Assembly (NCBI RefSeq): GCF_900111095.1
Contig: NZ_FOGB01000015.1
Location: 47,727 to 111,726, forward strand
DNA length: 64,000 nucleotides
Origin: Amphritea atlantica
GTDB lineage: Bacteria; Pseudomonadota; Gammaproteobacteria; Pseudomonadales; Balneatricaceae
Direction: 5' to 3'
The first letter of the stretch is position 1. Every line of letters begins with the position of its first letter. The notes under the pieces are model-generated. The model did not search any database, was not told where the DNA came from, and was given only the letters and a program-made list of their open reading frames with translations. Of this stretch, positions 8,838 through 16,317 are shown piece by piece. The translations under genes were made by a program, and so were the position numbers.

Positions 8838-8983
8838 ATTAACTATCCCGCTTGAATCGTTGAACAACGATGAATTCGCTGGATTAGCGGCGCAGGCAGC
8901 GCTGAAATCATTGAAAGCCGCTGCCGTTTTGCAAGGGCTTTGCAGACAATGATCAGCACTGCCGTAACCGTTAAACGCTGGAT

Positions 8984-10483
8984 TTATTCGTCGTCAGCCA
9001 GATCATCTACCTGTGCAATCAGGTGCTGACACAGCAGTGGTACACAGCGGCCGGTGGCACCTTTCGATTTACCGTTGCTGTTCCAGGCGACGCCGGCGAT
9101 ATCCAGGTGTGCCCAGCGATACTTTTTGGTGAACCGGGACAGGAAGCAGGCCGCAGTGATGGTGCCAGCGGCGGGTCCGCCAATGTTACCCATATCGGCA
9201 AAGTTGCTGTCCAGCTGTTCCTGATACTCATCCCAGAGGGGCAGACGCCAGGCTTTATCCGCGGCAAATTCACCGGCGGCCAGCAGATCGTCCGCCAGCA
9301 GGTCGTCATTAGAGAGCAGGCCGGTTGCATGGTTACCCAGGGCAACGATACAGGCACCGGTCAGGGTGGCGATATCGACGACGGTTTCCGGTTCAAAACG
9401 TTCGGCGTAGGTGAGCGCATCACACAGCACCAGTCGTCCTTCGGCATCGGTATTCAGAATTTCAACGGTCTGGCCGGACATGGTGGTGACGATATCACCG
9501 GGCTTGGAGGCGTTGCCGGAAGGCATGTTCTCTGCAGCGGCGACAATGCCGACGACATTGAGATCCAGCCCCAGTTGCGTCAGTGCTTCCATGGTGCCGA
9601 TGACACTGGCCGCGCCGCACATATCAAACTTCATCTCATCCATCTTGGCGCCCGGCTTCAGACTGATGCCGCCGGTGTCGAAGGTGATCCCTTTGCCCAC
9701 CAGTACGTGAGGCTGTTGATCCGGCTCGCCGCCTTTGTATTCCATCACAATCAGTTTGGATGGCTCAGAGCTGCCTTTGCCGACTGACAACAGGGAGTGC
9801 ATACCCAGTTTTTCCATCTCATCTTCGTTGAGGATGGTGGTGCTCAGATCTTCACAGCTTGCCGCCAGTGCCAGCGCTTTTTCAGCCAGATAAGAGGGCG
9901 TGCAGATGTTGCCTGGCAGGTTGCCCAGTTCGCGGGCGGTGTCGATACCGTTGGCGATAGCTGAACCGTCGCTGATAGAGAACTCCCCCAGTTCGGCATC
10001 ATCCTGACTCAGCAGGAAGGCGATGCTTTCCAGATTGAGTGGATCAGCTTTTTTGCTCTTGGTAGCGTCATACTGGTACAGCTCTGCGCTGGCCCATTCG
10101 GTGTTGTGACGCAGTTGGCGGTAGAGGTCCTGATCGGCACTTTCCAGTCCATCCAGAGCGATCACTGCGGTCTTGCAACGAATCGCTTTGAGGCTGGCCA
10201 TGATGCTCTTGATGATCTTCAGCTGATTACGGTCGCTGCGCTCATCGGCTTTACCAAGGCCCACCAGTAGCACCCGGCTGGCGCTGATACCGGGAACCTT
10301 ATGCAGTAGCAGGGTTTCACCCGCCTTGCCGTTGTGATCGCCGAGCACCTCTTTGAGGTAGCCCGCTGATGCCTTGTTGACCAGATCAGCAGAGGGGGCT
10401 AGCTCGCCATCAGGGGCAACGCCGACGATTAAACAGTCAGTTTCAAGGGATTCTACTGAACCGGTAACGATTTCAAATTCCAT
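8984..10483 (-). CDS. pepA: Leucyl aminopeptidase (PepA, family M17)
   Basis: About 499 residues from the ATG at 10483 (MEFEIV), which has GGAGA just upstream and matches the E. coli PepA start; a TTG at 10498 is also in frame. It is a hexameric cytosolic metallo-aminopeptidase that removes N-terminal leucine and other residues. In E. coli it also binds DNA in Xer recombination and carAB control. The catalytic C-terminal domain shows [16 protein letters not shown] and [10 protein letters not shown], which carry the two-metal ligands and catalytic residues. The less conserved N-terminal ~170 residues are the macro-like domain. It begins the pepA-holC(-valS) order and is divergent from lptF, the arrangement known from E. 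coli. Confidence 0.97.
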   Translation of the reverse strand: MEFEIVTGSVESLETDCLIVGVAPDGELAPSADLVNKASAGYLKEVLGDHNGKAGETLLLHKVPGISASRVLLVGLGKADERSDRNQLKIIKSIMASLKAIRCKTAVIALDGLESADQDLYRQLRHNTEWASAELYQYDATKSKKADPLNLESIAFLLSQDDAELGEFSISDGSAIANGIDTARELGNLPGNICTPSYLAEKALALAASCEDLSTTILNEDEMEKLGMHSLLSVGKGSSEPSKLIVMEYKGGEPDQQPHVLVGKGITFDTGGISLKPGAKMDEMKFDMCGAASVIGTMEALTQLGLDLNVVGIVAAAENMPSGNASKPGDIVTTMSGQTVEILNTDAEGRLVLCDALTYAERFEPETVVDIATLTGACIVALGNHATGLLSNDDLLADDLLAAGEFAADKAWRLPLWDEYQEQLDSNFADMGNIGGPAAGTITAACFLSRFTKKYRWAHLDIAGVAWNSNGKSKGATGRCVPLLCQHLIAQVDDLADDE

Positions 10484-10519
10484 GCTTTCTCCACACAAGA
10501 CATCGTGCTTGGTTTATAA

Positions 10520-10542
10520 GATAATGACGCACCGGCGCAACC
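10520..10542 (-). promoter_or_regulatory. Putative pepA promoter
   Basis: On the minus strand TTGCGC and TATAAA are separated by about 16 bp, upstream of the pepA ATG at 10483. Both hexamers are reasonable sigma-70 matches. The assignment rests only on pattern and position. Confidence 0.35.
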
Positions 10543-10662
10543 TGTATCTGTTGCCCGGTTTTTAATTTGATACCCGGATTTTATCCTAATGCCGCAGAAA
10601 CAAAACCCTGTTTTCGGTATCAGAGAGAATTCTTTACCTGCAATTACACAGGATATGGCAGT

Positions 10663-11766
10663 TTGATTATCTTTCGCTACCTGGCCAAAGAGGTGTTGAT
10701 CAGCATGGCCGCAGTCACTCTGGTGCTGCTGTTGATCATTATGAGTGGTCGTTTTATCAGTTATCTGAGTATCGCTGCGGCCGGTGAGATACCGATGGAA
10801 GCGGTATTTTACTACCTTCTGTACCGAATGCCCGGTTTTCTTGAACTGATTTTGCCGCTGGGACTGTTTCTGGGCATTCTGCTGGCCTACGGTCGTCTCT
10901 ATCTGGAAAGCGAGATGGTGGTGCTGCAGGCCACCGGTATGAGTCAGCGCCGTTTGACCATGTATACCCTGGGGCCGGCGCTGTTTACCGCTCTGCTGGT
11001 ATCACTGATGAGTCTCTATCTCTCGCCTGTGGGCGCTAATCAGACCGAGATTATGCTGCAGAAACAGCGCAATATCGGTGAGTTTGATGTGATTACCGAG
11101 GGGCGCTTTCAAACCATGCCCAGGGGCAACCGGGTCACCTATATCGAAAATCTGGATAGTCTCAGCGGCACCATGAGGGGGGTGTTTATCTCTGAGAAGG
11201 TTAAGGTGGATAACCGGGAGCAGGCGGTGATGGTGGTGGCTGAGAAGGGGCGCAGTTATACCAATCCTGACACCGGCATACGTTACCTGGTGCTGGATAA
11301 TGGCTATCGTTATGAGGGCAACCCCGGAGAAGCGGACTATCGTCAGATTCAGTTTCAGGAATATGGGATCCGTCTGCCGGATCAGCAACCGATTCAGCAG
11401 GTAAATGAACTCTACTCCCTGCCGACCACTAAGCTGTTTGATGGCAGTGCCGCAGAACGGGCGCAACTGCACTGGCGCTTGTCGTTGCCGATGCTGACGC
11501 TGATTGTTGCGCTGCTGGCGGTGCCCCTGAGTAAAACCAATCCCCGACAGGGGCGCTATGCCAAGCTGATACCCTCTATTCTGCTCTATATGGCTTATCT
11601 GATGTTGCTTACCAATATACGTAAATATATTGAGCGTGACGGGGGAGAGGTGATACTGCTGTGGCTGGTACATCTGCTGTTCTTTGCGCTGGCCATGGGG
11701 CTGTTATATGTCGATGGTTCATGGAAAAAACTGCTGGGACGGCGGAGGGCTGATCATGCTGTTTAA
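10663..11766 (+). CDS. lptF: LPS export permease LptF
   Basis: A TTG start at 10663 gives MIIFRYLAKEVL and 367 residues, the usual LptF size. The open frame runs back to 10567, but that extension lacks family similarity; AGGA lies upstream of the TTG. LptF pairs with LptG and the LptB2 ATPase to extract lipopolysaccharide from the inner membrane and push it along the LptCAD bridge. Three membrane helices in residues 1-120, a periplasmic beta-jellyroll region and three C-terminal helices are visible. It overlaps lptG by 11 bp and is divergent from pepA. Confidence 0.95.
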   Translation: MIIFRYLAKEVLISMAAVTLVLLLIIMSGRFISYLSIAAAGEIPMEAVFYYLLYRMPGFLELILPLGLFLGILLAYGRLYLESEMVVLQATGMSQRRLTMYTLGPALFTALLVSLMSLYLSPVGANQTEIMLQKQRNIGEFDVITEGRFQTMPRGNRVTYIENLDSLSGTMRGVFISEKVKVDNREQAVMVVAEKGRSYTNPDTGIRYLVLDNGYRYEGNPGEADYRQIQFQEYGIRLPDQQPIQQVNELYSLPTTKLFDGSAAERAQLHWRLSLPMLTLIVALLAVPLSKTNPRQGRYAKLIPSILLYMAYLMLLTNIRKYIERDGGEVILLWLVHLLFFALAMGLLYVDGSWKKLLGRRRADHAV

Positions 11767-12823
11767 GCTGGATCGTTATGTCGGTAAGCAGGTTTTACTC
11801 AGCATTATGGTGGTGATGCTGATTGTGGTTGGTCTGGACTTTCTGTTCCAGATTATCGATGAGATGTCGGAGCTCAATGAGGGCTATACGCTGATTATCG
11901 CACTGGGGTATTCCGCCCTGAATATGCCCGCCGCGTTTTATGAATATCTGCCGCTGGGATGCCTGGTTGGCTGTCTTCTTGGGCTTGGCGGACTGGCAAA
12001 CGGGAGTGAGCTGACGGTGATGCGGGCTGCCGGGGTGTCGGTGTGGCGTCTGGTGCGGATGGTATTAAAGCCGGTGATTGTGCTCGCGGTAGTGGCGCTG
12101 TTTCTGGGGGAATATGTGGCACCCTATGCCGGCGCACTGGGGGAGAGTATCCGCGCTCAGCACCTTAATCGCGGCACTATCTCCGCCCGTACCGGGGTGT
12201 GGCATCGGGAGAATGGCGAGTATATCCATATCAACGTGGTGACCCCTGCCGGCGATATACAGGGCGTTACCCGTTTGGGTCTTGCCCCCGATAGCAGTCT
12301 GTCGTTCAGCAGCTATGCCAAATCGGGCCACTACCAAAACGGCGTCTGGGTGTTGAAGGATGTCGCTGAAACCCGCTTTCTGGAAAATAAGGACCAGACT
12401 CAGGTCCAGCATTATGACTCTCAGGAATGGAATATCGAACTGAACCCTCAGCGACTGAAGGTGTTGATGGTCAAACCGAAAGAGATGTCCACCAGCGAGC
12501 TGTATCAATACAGTCAGTATCTCGGTGATCAGGAACTGGATAATGATCGCTATATGCAGAGCTTCTGGCGCAAAGCGTTTCAGCCGCTGGCCATTATCGG
12601 ACTGGTACTGGTGGCGGTGTCGTTTATCTTTGGCTCATTGCGCAGTGTGTCCTCAGGACAACGTATCATCACCGGCGTGGTGGTGGGGATGATCTTCAAA
12701 ATCAGTCAGGATATCCTCGCACCGATGAGCAGTCTCTATAGTATTGACCCGGTCTGGGCTGCGCTGGTGCCGATTATGATCTGTATGATGCTGGGCAGCT
12801 GGTTGATTAAACGAGCAGGATAA
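11756..12823 (+). CDS. lptG: LPS export permease LptG
   Basis: About 355 residues from the ATG at 11756 (MLFKLDRYVG), preceded by GGAGG; the longer frame from 11684 overlaps lptF and is not supported. It is the partner of LptF in the LptB2FG lipopolysaccharide extractor. Three N-terminal membrane segments, a periplasmic domain and three C-terminal segments are visible. It overlaps the lptF stop, indicating translational coupling. Its last codons and TAA stop form the left arm of an 18-bp perfect hairpin (12811-12849), and a CTAG repeat follows immediately. Confidence 0.95.
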   Translation: MLFKLDRYVGKQVLLSIMVVMLIVVGLDFLFQIIDEMSELNEGYTLIIALGYSALNMPAAFYEYLPLGCLVGCLLGLGGLANGSELTVMRAAGVSVWRLVRMVLKPVIVLAVVALFLGEYVAPYAGALGESIRAQHLNRGTISARTGVWHRENGEYIHINVVTPAGDIQGVTRLGLAPDSSLSFSSYAKSGHYQNGVWVLKDVAETRFLENKDQTQVQHYDSQEWNIELNPQRLKVLMVKPKEMSTSELYQYSQYLGDQELDNDRYMQSFWRKAFQPLAIIGLVLVAVSFIFGSLRSVSSGQRIITGVVVGMIFKISQDILAPMSSLYSIDPVWAALVPIMICMMLGSWLIKRAG

Positions 12824-12849
12824 ATTGCGCAGCAATTTATCCTGCTCGT
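12811..12849 (+). terminator. 18-bp perfect hairpin spanning the lptG stop codon
   Basis: An 18-bp arm at 12811-12828 pairs perfectly with 12832-12849 around the loop GCA. The lptG TAA lies within the left arm. There is no U-tract, so classical termination is doubtful; it may instead stabilise the mRNA 3' end. A second small stem (GCCGAAC-aa-GTTCGGC, 12856-12871) follows and runs into CTAGCTAG. Confidence 0.5.
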
Positions 12850-12969
12850 CAGACCGCCGAACAAGTTCGGCTAGCTAGAACGTCACTGCGTGACTTGCTA
12901 GTGGTTAGAACGCTTCGCTTGCTAGAAAAAGATAAAGATTAAGAGCTTTCAGGGGCATGGTTGTCAGCT

Positions 12970-13041
12970 TTTTATGTGTTTTATGTGTTTTATGTGTTTT
13001 ATGTGTTTTATGTGTTTTGTGTGTTTTGTGTGTTTTGTGTA
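12970..13041. repeat. 9-bp tandem repeat (TTTTATGTG / TTTTGTGTG), eight units
   Basis: Five copies of TTTTATGTG are followed by three of TTTTGTGTG (the last ending in A), contiguous and without gaps. It lies inside the core of the CTAG element and runs straight into a REP pair. Likely variable in copy number between strains. Confidence 0.85.
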
Positions 13042-13093
13042 GGAGCGGCTTCCAGCCGCGATCGGTCATTCGCGGCTGGAAGCCGCTCCTACA
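13038..13093. repeat. Inverted REP pair (BIME-like), 24-bp perfect stem
   Basis: The arms 13038-13061 and 13070-13093 are exact inverse complements around an 8-nt loop. The arm begins TGTAGGAGCGGCTTCCAGCC and ends GCGA, the form of Pseudomonas-type REP sequences mobilised by RAYT transposases. No RAYT gene lies in this window. Confidence 0.75.
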
Positions 13094-13261
13094 AGGAGAG
13101 ACCTTACAAAGCCACTCCGTGCTATTGCTCTTAATCTTTGCTTTTTCTAGCAAGCAACGCAGTTGCGTCTAACTACTAGCAGGAAGCGAAGCTTCCGTTC
13201 TAGCTACTTTCATATTTCGAAGCTACAAACATCCAGTTAACCCCCGAAAAGCGTTCTTACT

Positions 13262-13702
13262 TCAGTTTTTGGGAAGGAGAACAATCTGCGTTTCTGAGAA
13301 GCTGTCATGCCAGGTGGCTTTGTTGGATGAAAACAGCATCCAGAAGAAGCCCAGGCCTAAGCAGGCGAATGAGACGATGGCGGTCATAAAGCGGATCAGC
13401 GCCTGGCGCAGGCTGATATGGCGACCATCGAGGGTTTGCACCCGTAGTTTCCACGCTTGCATCCCCAGGGTCTGACCCAGGCGGACCCAGAAGTAGGCGA
13501 AGAAAGCGAAGGTCAGCAGGAACAGGACTGATTGAAACAGCGGACCGCTGACCGCTTCACCATGATTTAGTCCGACGGCTGCGAAACCGGTACACATCCA
13601 GATGGCAACCACCAGAAAACCGTCATAGATCATGGCTGCGAAACGGCGCATCAGGCTGGGCTGGCGCAGTTCGCCTTCAAGTTCGGGGAAAGGTTTACTC
13701 AT
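13262..13702 (-). CDS. RDD family membrane protein
   Basis: About 146 residues from the ATG at 13702 (MSKPFPELEGELRQ); upstream in-frame codons to 13768 lack support. The N-terminal RRFAAMIYDGFLV and following helices fit the RDD family (PF06271), whose arginine and aspartates lie in membrane segments. Three to four membrane helices are visible, with the typical LGQTLGMQAWKLRV segment in the middle. The function of RDD proteins is mostly unknown; some have been linked to ion or compatible-solute transport. It is a single gene between a CTAG repeat and the Sel1-repeat gene, with weak ribosome-binding signals. Confidence 0.85.
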   Translation of the reverse strand: MSKPFPELEGELRQPSLMRRFAAMIYDGFLVVAIWMCTGFAAVGLNHGEAVSGPLFQSVLFLLTFAFFAYFWVRLGQTLGMQAWKLRVQTLDGRHISLRQALIRFMTAIVSFACLGLGFFWMLFSSNKATWHDSFSETQIVLLPKN

Positions 13703-13836
13703 TGTGATTCTTACAGTCTCTGGCTGAAAATTACTACCGGTCAGGCATGTCGGGATTGATGCTGGCAAGCCGTGACCATCTAACAGCCGCAGACTATACC
13801 ATCAAAACAGGCCCGGTTGTTACGGCCCGACAATAA

Positions 13837-13863
13837 AAAAACCGGACACAGGGCCCGGCTTTT
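13837..13863 (-). terminator. Terminator of the Sel1-repeat gene
   Basis: Read on the minus strand, AAAAGCCGG...CCGGTTTTTTT forms a stem with one G-U pair followed by a U-run, 17 bp after the Sel1-repeat gene stop. Confidence 0.65.
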
Positions 13864-13879
13864 CAGTTGTGCGGTGGTG

Positions 13880-14686
13880 TTATTTGAACGGTGTAACAAA
13901 CTTCTCTTTGTATTCCGCCGCCAGTGCTTTGGCTTGTTCCAGTTCGCTGTCAGAAAGTTTCATGACGATACGGGACTGGATCGCTGTCGCAGTCTGGTTG
14001 CCCAGTTCCAGCGCGTTCTGTAACCAGGCATAGGCGATGATGTTGGTTTGCTGATCAGCCTCTTCACCGTGGTTGTTGGAGTACAGCGCACCGAGGAAGA
14101 ACATGGCATCCATATGCCCCTGCTCTGCGGCTTTACGGTACCATTTCTCCGCCATGGCGAAGTCCTGCTGAACACCGGTGCCGAAGTTATAGGCCCGTCC
14201 CAGGTTGTGCTGAGCGACCACCAGCCCCTGATCAGCGGCCAGTGAATACCATTTGAATGCCTGGGCCGGATCGCGTTTGACACCATAGCCAAACTCATAC
14301 ATCTCGCCGAGGCGGTTCTGAGCGGTGGCATCGCCGGATTCAGCGGCTGGTTCTACGGTTTTCAGTTCAACTTTGTAACCTTTATCTTTGTACGCCCGCA
14401 GACTGTTGACACAGGCCAGGTGTCCCTGAGCGCTACAACGGTTATAGAGCTTTACGGCGGCCTGTTCGTCGGCTTCAACGCCCAGACCGAATTCATACAT
14501 CTGCCCGACAAGATTCATCGCGTCCAGATTGTTGTCATTGATCAGTGGCTTCAGCTCAGTCATGGCAGTGCTGTAGTCCTTGGCTTCAAAGGCTTTCAGG
14601 CCTTTTGCCAGACTGGCGGCATATGCGGAGGCTGTGTTGAGAGTCAGTAGCAGCCCGGTCATGGCCAGTAGTAGTTTCTTACTCAT
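13880..14686 (-). CDS. Secreted Sel1-like (TPR) repeat protein
   Basis: A 268-residue protein with a signal peptide (MSKKLLLAMTGLLLTLNTASAYA, cleavage near 24), so it is exported to the periplasm or beyond. At least four Sel1-like repeats follow, recognisable by the A...LG.MYEFG.GV..D...A..WY..AA.QG pattern, for example at about 60-95, 135-170 and 170-205. Sel1 repeats are helical hairpins that mediate protein contacts; no enzymatic function is implied. It stands alone, with a minus-strand TATAAT-like hexamer at 14726-14731 about 40 bp upstream and a terminator downstream. Partner unknown. Confidence 0.88.
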   Translation of the reverse strand: MSKKLLLAMTGLLLTLNTASAYAASLAKGLKAFEAKDYSTAMTELKPLINDNNLDAMNLVGQMYEFGLGVEADEQAAVKLYNRCSAQGHLACVNSLRAYKDKGYKVELKTVEPAAESGDATAQNRLGEMYEFGYGVKRDPAQAFKWYSLAADQGLVVAQHNLGRAYNFGTGVQQDFAMAEKWYRKAAEQGHMDAMFFLGALYSNNHGEEADQQTNIIAYAWLQNALELGNQTATAIQSRIVMKLSDSELEQAKALAAEYKEKFVTPFK

Positions 14687-14908
14687 CGAGTTACGCCCGT
14701 AGTTAAAGATAAAAAATTGGCGCCTATTATAACGGCCTGCTTTCCGAAGTTGATAGGGACAAAACGGATCTTTTTGGCCGGCACTGTTGGCGCAGATCAG
14801 TGAAATGCTTAATTAGCAATATCTAATGTTGGGCGTATTCTACACGATACCTGTGCAAAAATCATGACGTTGACCGGGCAGATTCTCTCTCTCGGGATGA
14901 TCGGTTGG

Positions 14909-15289
14909 TCAGTCGCTCAGCAGTTCGATCATATAGCCGTCGGGGTCGCGGACAAAGGCCAGGATGGTTGAACCGTGTTTCATCGGTCCCGGCTCTCTGA
15001 CGATCTGTCCGCCGAGGGATTTTATCTTTTCACAGGCGTCGTAGACATCTTCCACTTCGATGGCGATATGGCCGTAGGCGTTACCCATATCGTAACTGCT
15101 GGTTTCCCAGTTGTGGGTCAGCTCCAGTACGGTGTTGTCTGACTCGGGACCATAGCCGAGAAAGGCGAGGGTGAACTTGCCGTCGGGAAAATCTTTGCGA
15201 CGTAACAGTTTCATATTGAGGATCTCAGTATAGAATGAGATCGATTTCTGCAGATCTGTCACCCTGAGCATGGTATGCAATAGTCGCAT
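14909..15289 (-). CDS. gloA: Lactoylglutathione lyase (glyoxalase I)
   Basis: 126 residues. It isomerises the methylglyoxal-glutathione hemithioacetal to S-lactoylglutathione and needs a divalent metal, usually nickel in proteobacteria. The metal ligands are visible: His5 in MRLLHTML, the Glu in VLELTHNW, the His in YGHIAIEV and the Glu in GYMIELL near the C-terminus. Length matches the short E. coli-type enzyme. It is a single gene, divergent from the downstream phasin-like gene. Confidence 0.95.
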   Translation of the reverse strand: MRLLHTMLRVTDLQKSISFYTEILNMKLLRRKDFPDGKFTLAFLGYGPESDNTVLELTHNWETSSYDMGNAYGHIAIEVEDVYDACEKIKSLGGQIVREPGPMKHGSTILAFVRDPDGYMIELLSD

Positions 15290-15416
15290 TTTGAGGTCTC
15301 CTGTTTGTGGCCTGATGGTTGTTCATCGTAAACTATCCATCTGGCAGATCAAATTAATCTATCTATATATTATTGGGGTTCAGACACCCGGCCGGGTGGC
15401 GAGCAAGGATATTGTT

Positions 15417-15746
15417 ATGTTTCAAGATATGTCTAAAGTACTGAGTCAGTCTATGGGGCCGTTTAAAGAGTTAGTCAATATTCAGACAAAAATGCTGGAA
15501 GAGCTGACCCGGCAGCAGATGGAATGCACTAAAGCTTGTATTGATGCAACGGTGGCGCAGACGCGGCAGATGCAGAACTGTACCTCGGCAGAGGAGTTAA
15601 TCAGGTCGCAACAGGAGTATGCGGAGCAGCTGGAAGAGATGCTCAGGCAGGCGAACGACAAAAATATGAAGGCGCTGCATGAGGCCCGGGAGTCGGTTGA
15701 AAGGCTGGCCGGTGATGCGTTTGATGCGTTTGCTCCAAAACGATAA
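15417..15746 (+). CDS. Phasin family protein
   Basis: About 109 residues from the ATG at 15417 (MFQDMSKVLSQSMGPFKELV), preceded by AAGGAT; the longer frame from 15270 overlaps the divergent gloA. It is a soluble, highly helical protein rich in Glu, Gln and Ala with phasin-like spacing (FKELVNIQTKMLEELTRQQ..). Phasins coat polyhydroxyalkanoate granules, although short phasin-like proteins also occur without PHA synthesis. No PHA synthase lies in this window, so the granule role is inferred. It is 32 bp upstream of a flavodoxin gene. Confidence 0.75.
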   Translation: MFQDMSKVLSQSMGPFKELVNIQTKMLEELTRQQMECTKACIDATVAQTRQMQNCTSAEELIRSQQEYAEQLEEMLRQANDKNMKALHEARESVERLAGDAFDAFAPKR

Positions 15747-15778
15747 TGTTTCTGGTCTGATTAATTAAGTGAGACATA

Positions 15779-16297
15779 ATGAGTAAGGAAGTGGGGCTTT
15801 TTTACGGATCAACAACTGGCAATACGGAAAGCTGTGCCGAACTGATTGCGACGCATGTTGGTCCTGAACGGGTTGATCTGCATGAGCTGGCGACAGACGG
15901 ACTGGCGGGGCTGGGCAATTATAATTATCTGATTCTGGGGATCCCTACCTGGGACTATGGCGAGCTTCAGGAGGACTGGTCTGATGTCTGGGCGGAGCTG
16001 GATGAGGTAGATCTCAACGGCGTCAGATGTGCGCTGTTTGGTCTGGGAGACCAGGTTGGTTATGGCGAATGGTTTGTGGATGCAATGGGTGCACTGCATG
16101 ACAAACTGGTGAGCCGGGGCGCGCTTATGTGTGGTTACTGGCCGATCTACGGCTATAACTTCGAGGCGTCCAGGGCGTTGAATGAGAGTGAGGATTATTT
16201 TGTCGGTCTGGTGCTGGATGAAGACTGTCAGAGTGAGCTGACCGCGGACCGGATCGCGCAGTGGGTGCCCCAGGTGATGACTGCGTTTGAGCTCTGA
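15779..16297 (+). CDS. fldB: Long-chain flavodoxin
   Basis: 172 residues, the size of long-chain flavodoxins such as E. coli FldB. The phosphate-binding loop GSTTGNTE is at about 10-17, the first FMN loop includes IPTWDYGELQEDW near 57, and the second is FGLGDQVGYGEWF near 91. It is a one-electron carrier using FMN. It follows the phasin-like gene on the same strand with a 32-bp gap, and is convergent with nhaD 20 bp downstream. FldB rather than FldA is chosen on overall resemblance and is not certain. Confidence 0.88.
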   Translation: MSKEVGLFYGSTTGNTESCAELIATHVGPERVDLHELATDGLAGLGNYNYLILGIPTWDYGELQEDWSDVWAELDEVDLNGVRCALFGLGDQVGYGEWFVDAMGALHDKLVSRGALMCGYWPIYGYNFEASRALNESEDYFVGLVLDEDCQSELTADRIAQWVPQVMTAFEL

Positions 16298-16317
16298 GAA
16301 GCTGGCAAACTTACGGC

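Larger units (their letters stand above)
12871..13207. repeat. CTAG composite element with nested minisatellite and REP pair
   Basis: This fills the gap between lptG and the RDD gene. Left units: CTAGAAC-GTCAC-tgc-GTGAC-TTGCTAG and TTAGAAC-GC-ttc-GC-TTGCTAG. The core is bounded by ~24-bp inverted repeats at 12922-12946 and 13127-13150 (CTAGAAAAAG...AAGATTAAGAGC, one small indel). Right units: CTAGCAA-GCAAC-gca-GTTGC-GTCTAA and CTAGCAG-GAAGC-gaa-GCTTC-CGTTCTAG, ending in GCTACTT. It is the clearest complete copy in the window. No coding frame is supported; an open frame through it merely translates the tandem repeat. Confidence 0.85.

Noticed and set aside
9023..9787. 254-residue plus-strand frame opposite pepA
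   Set aside because: Antisense shadow of pepA with no family match.
12905..13172. Open frames on both strands rich in HKT or LCV repeats
   Set aside because: They only translate the 9-bp tandem repeat and the REP arms; no start signal or family similarity.
12871..13207. Insertion sequence
   Set aside because: Inverted ends are present but no transposase frame fits inside; treated as a non-autonomous repeat.
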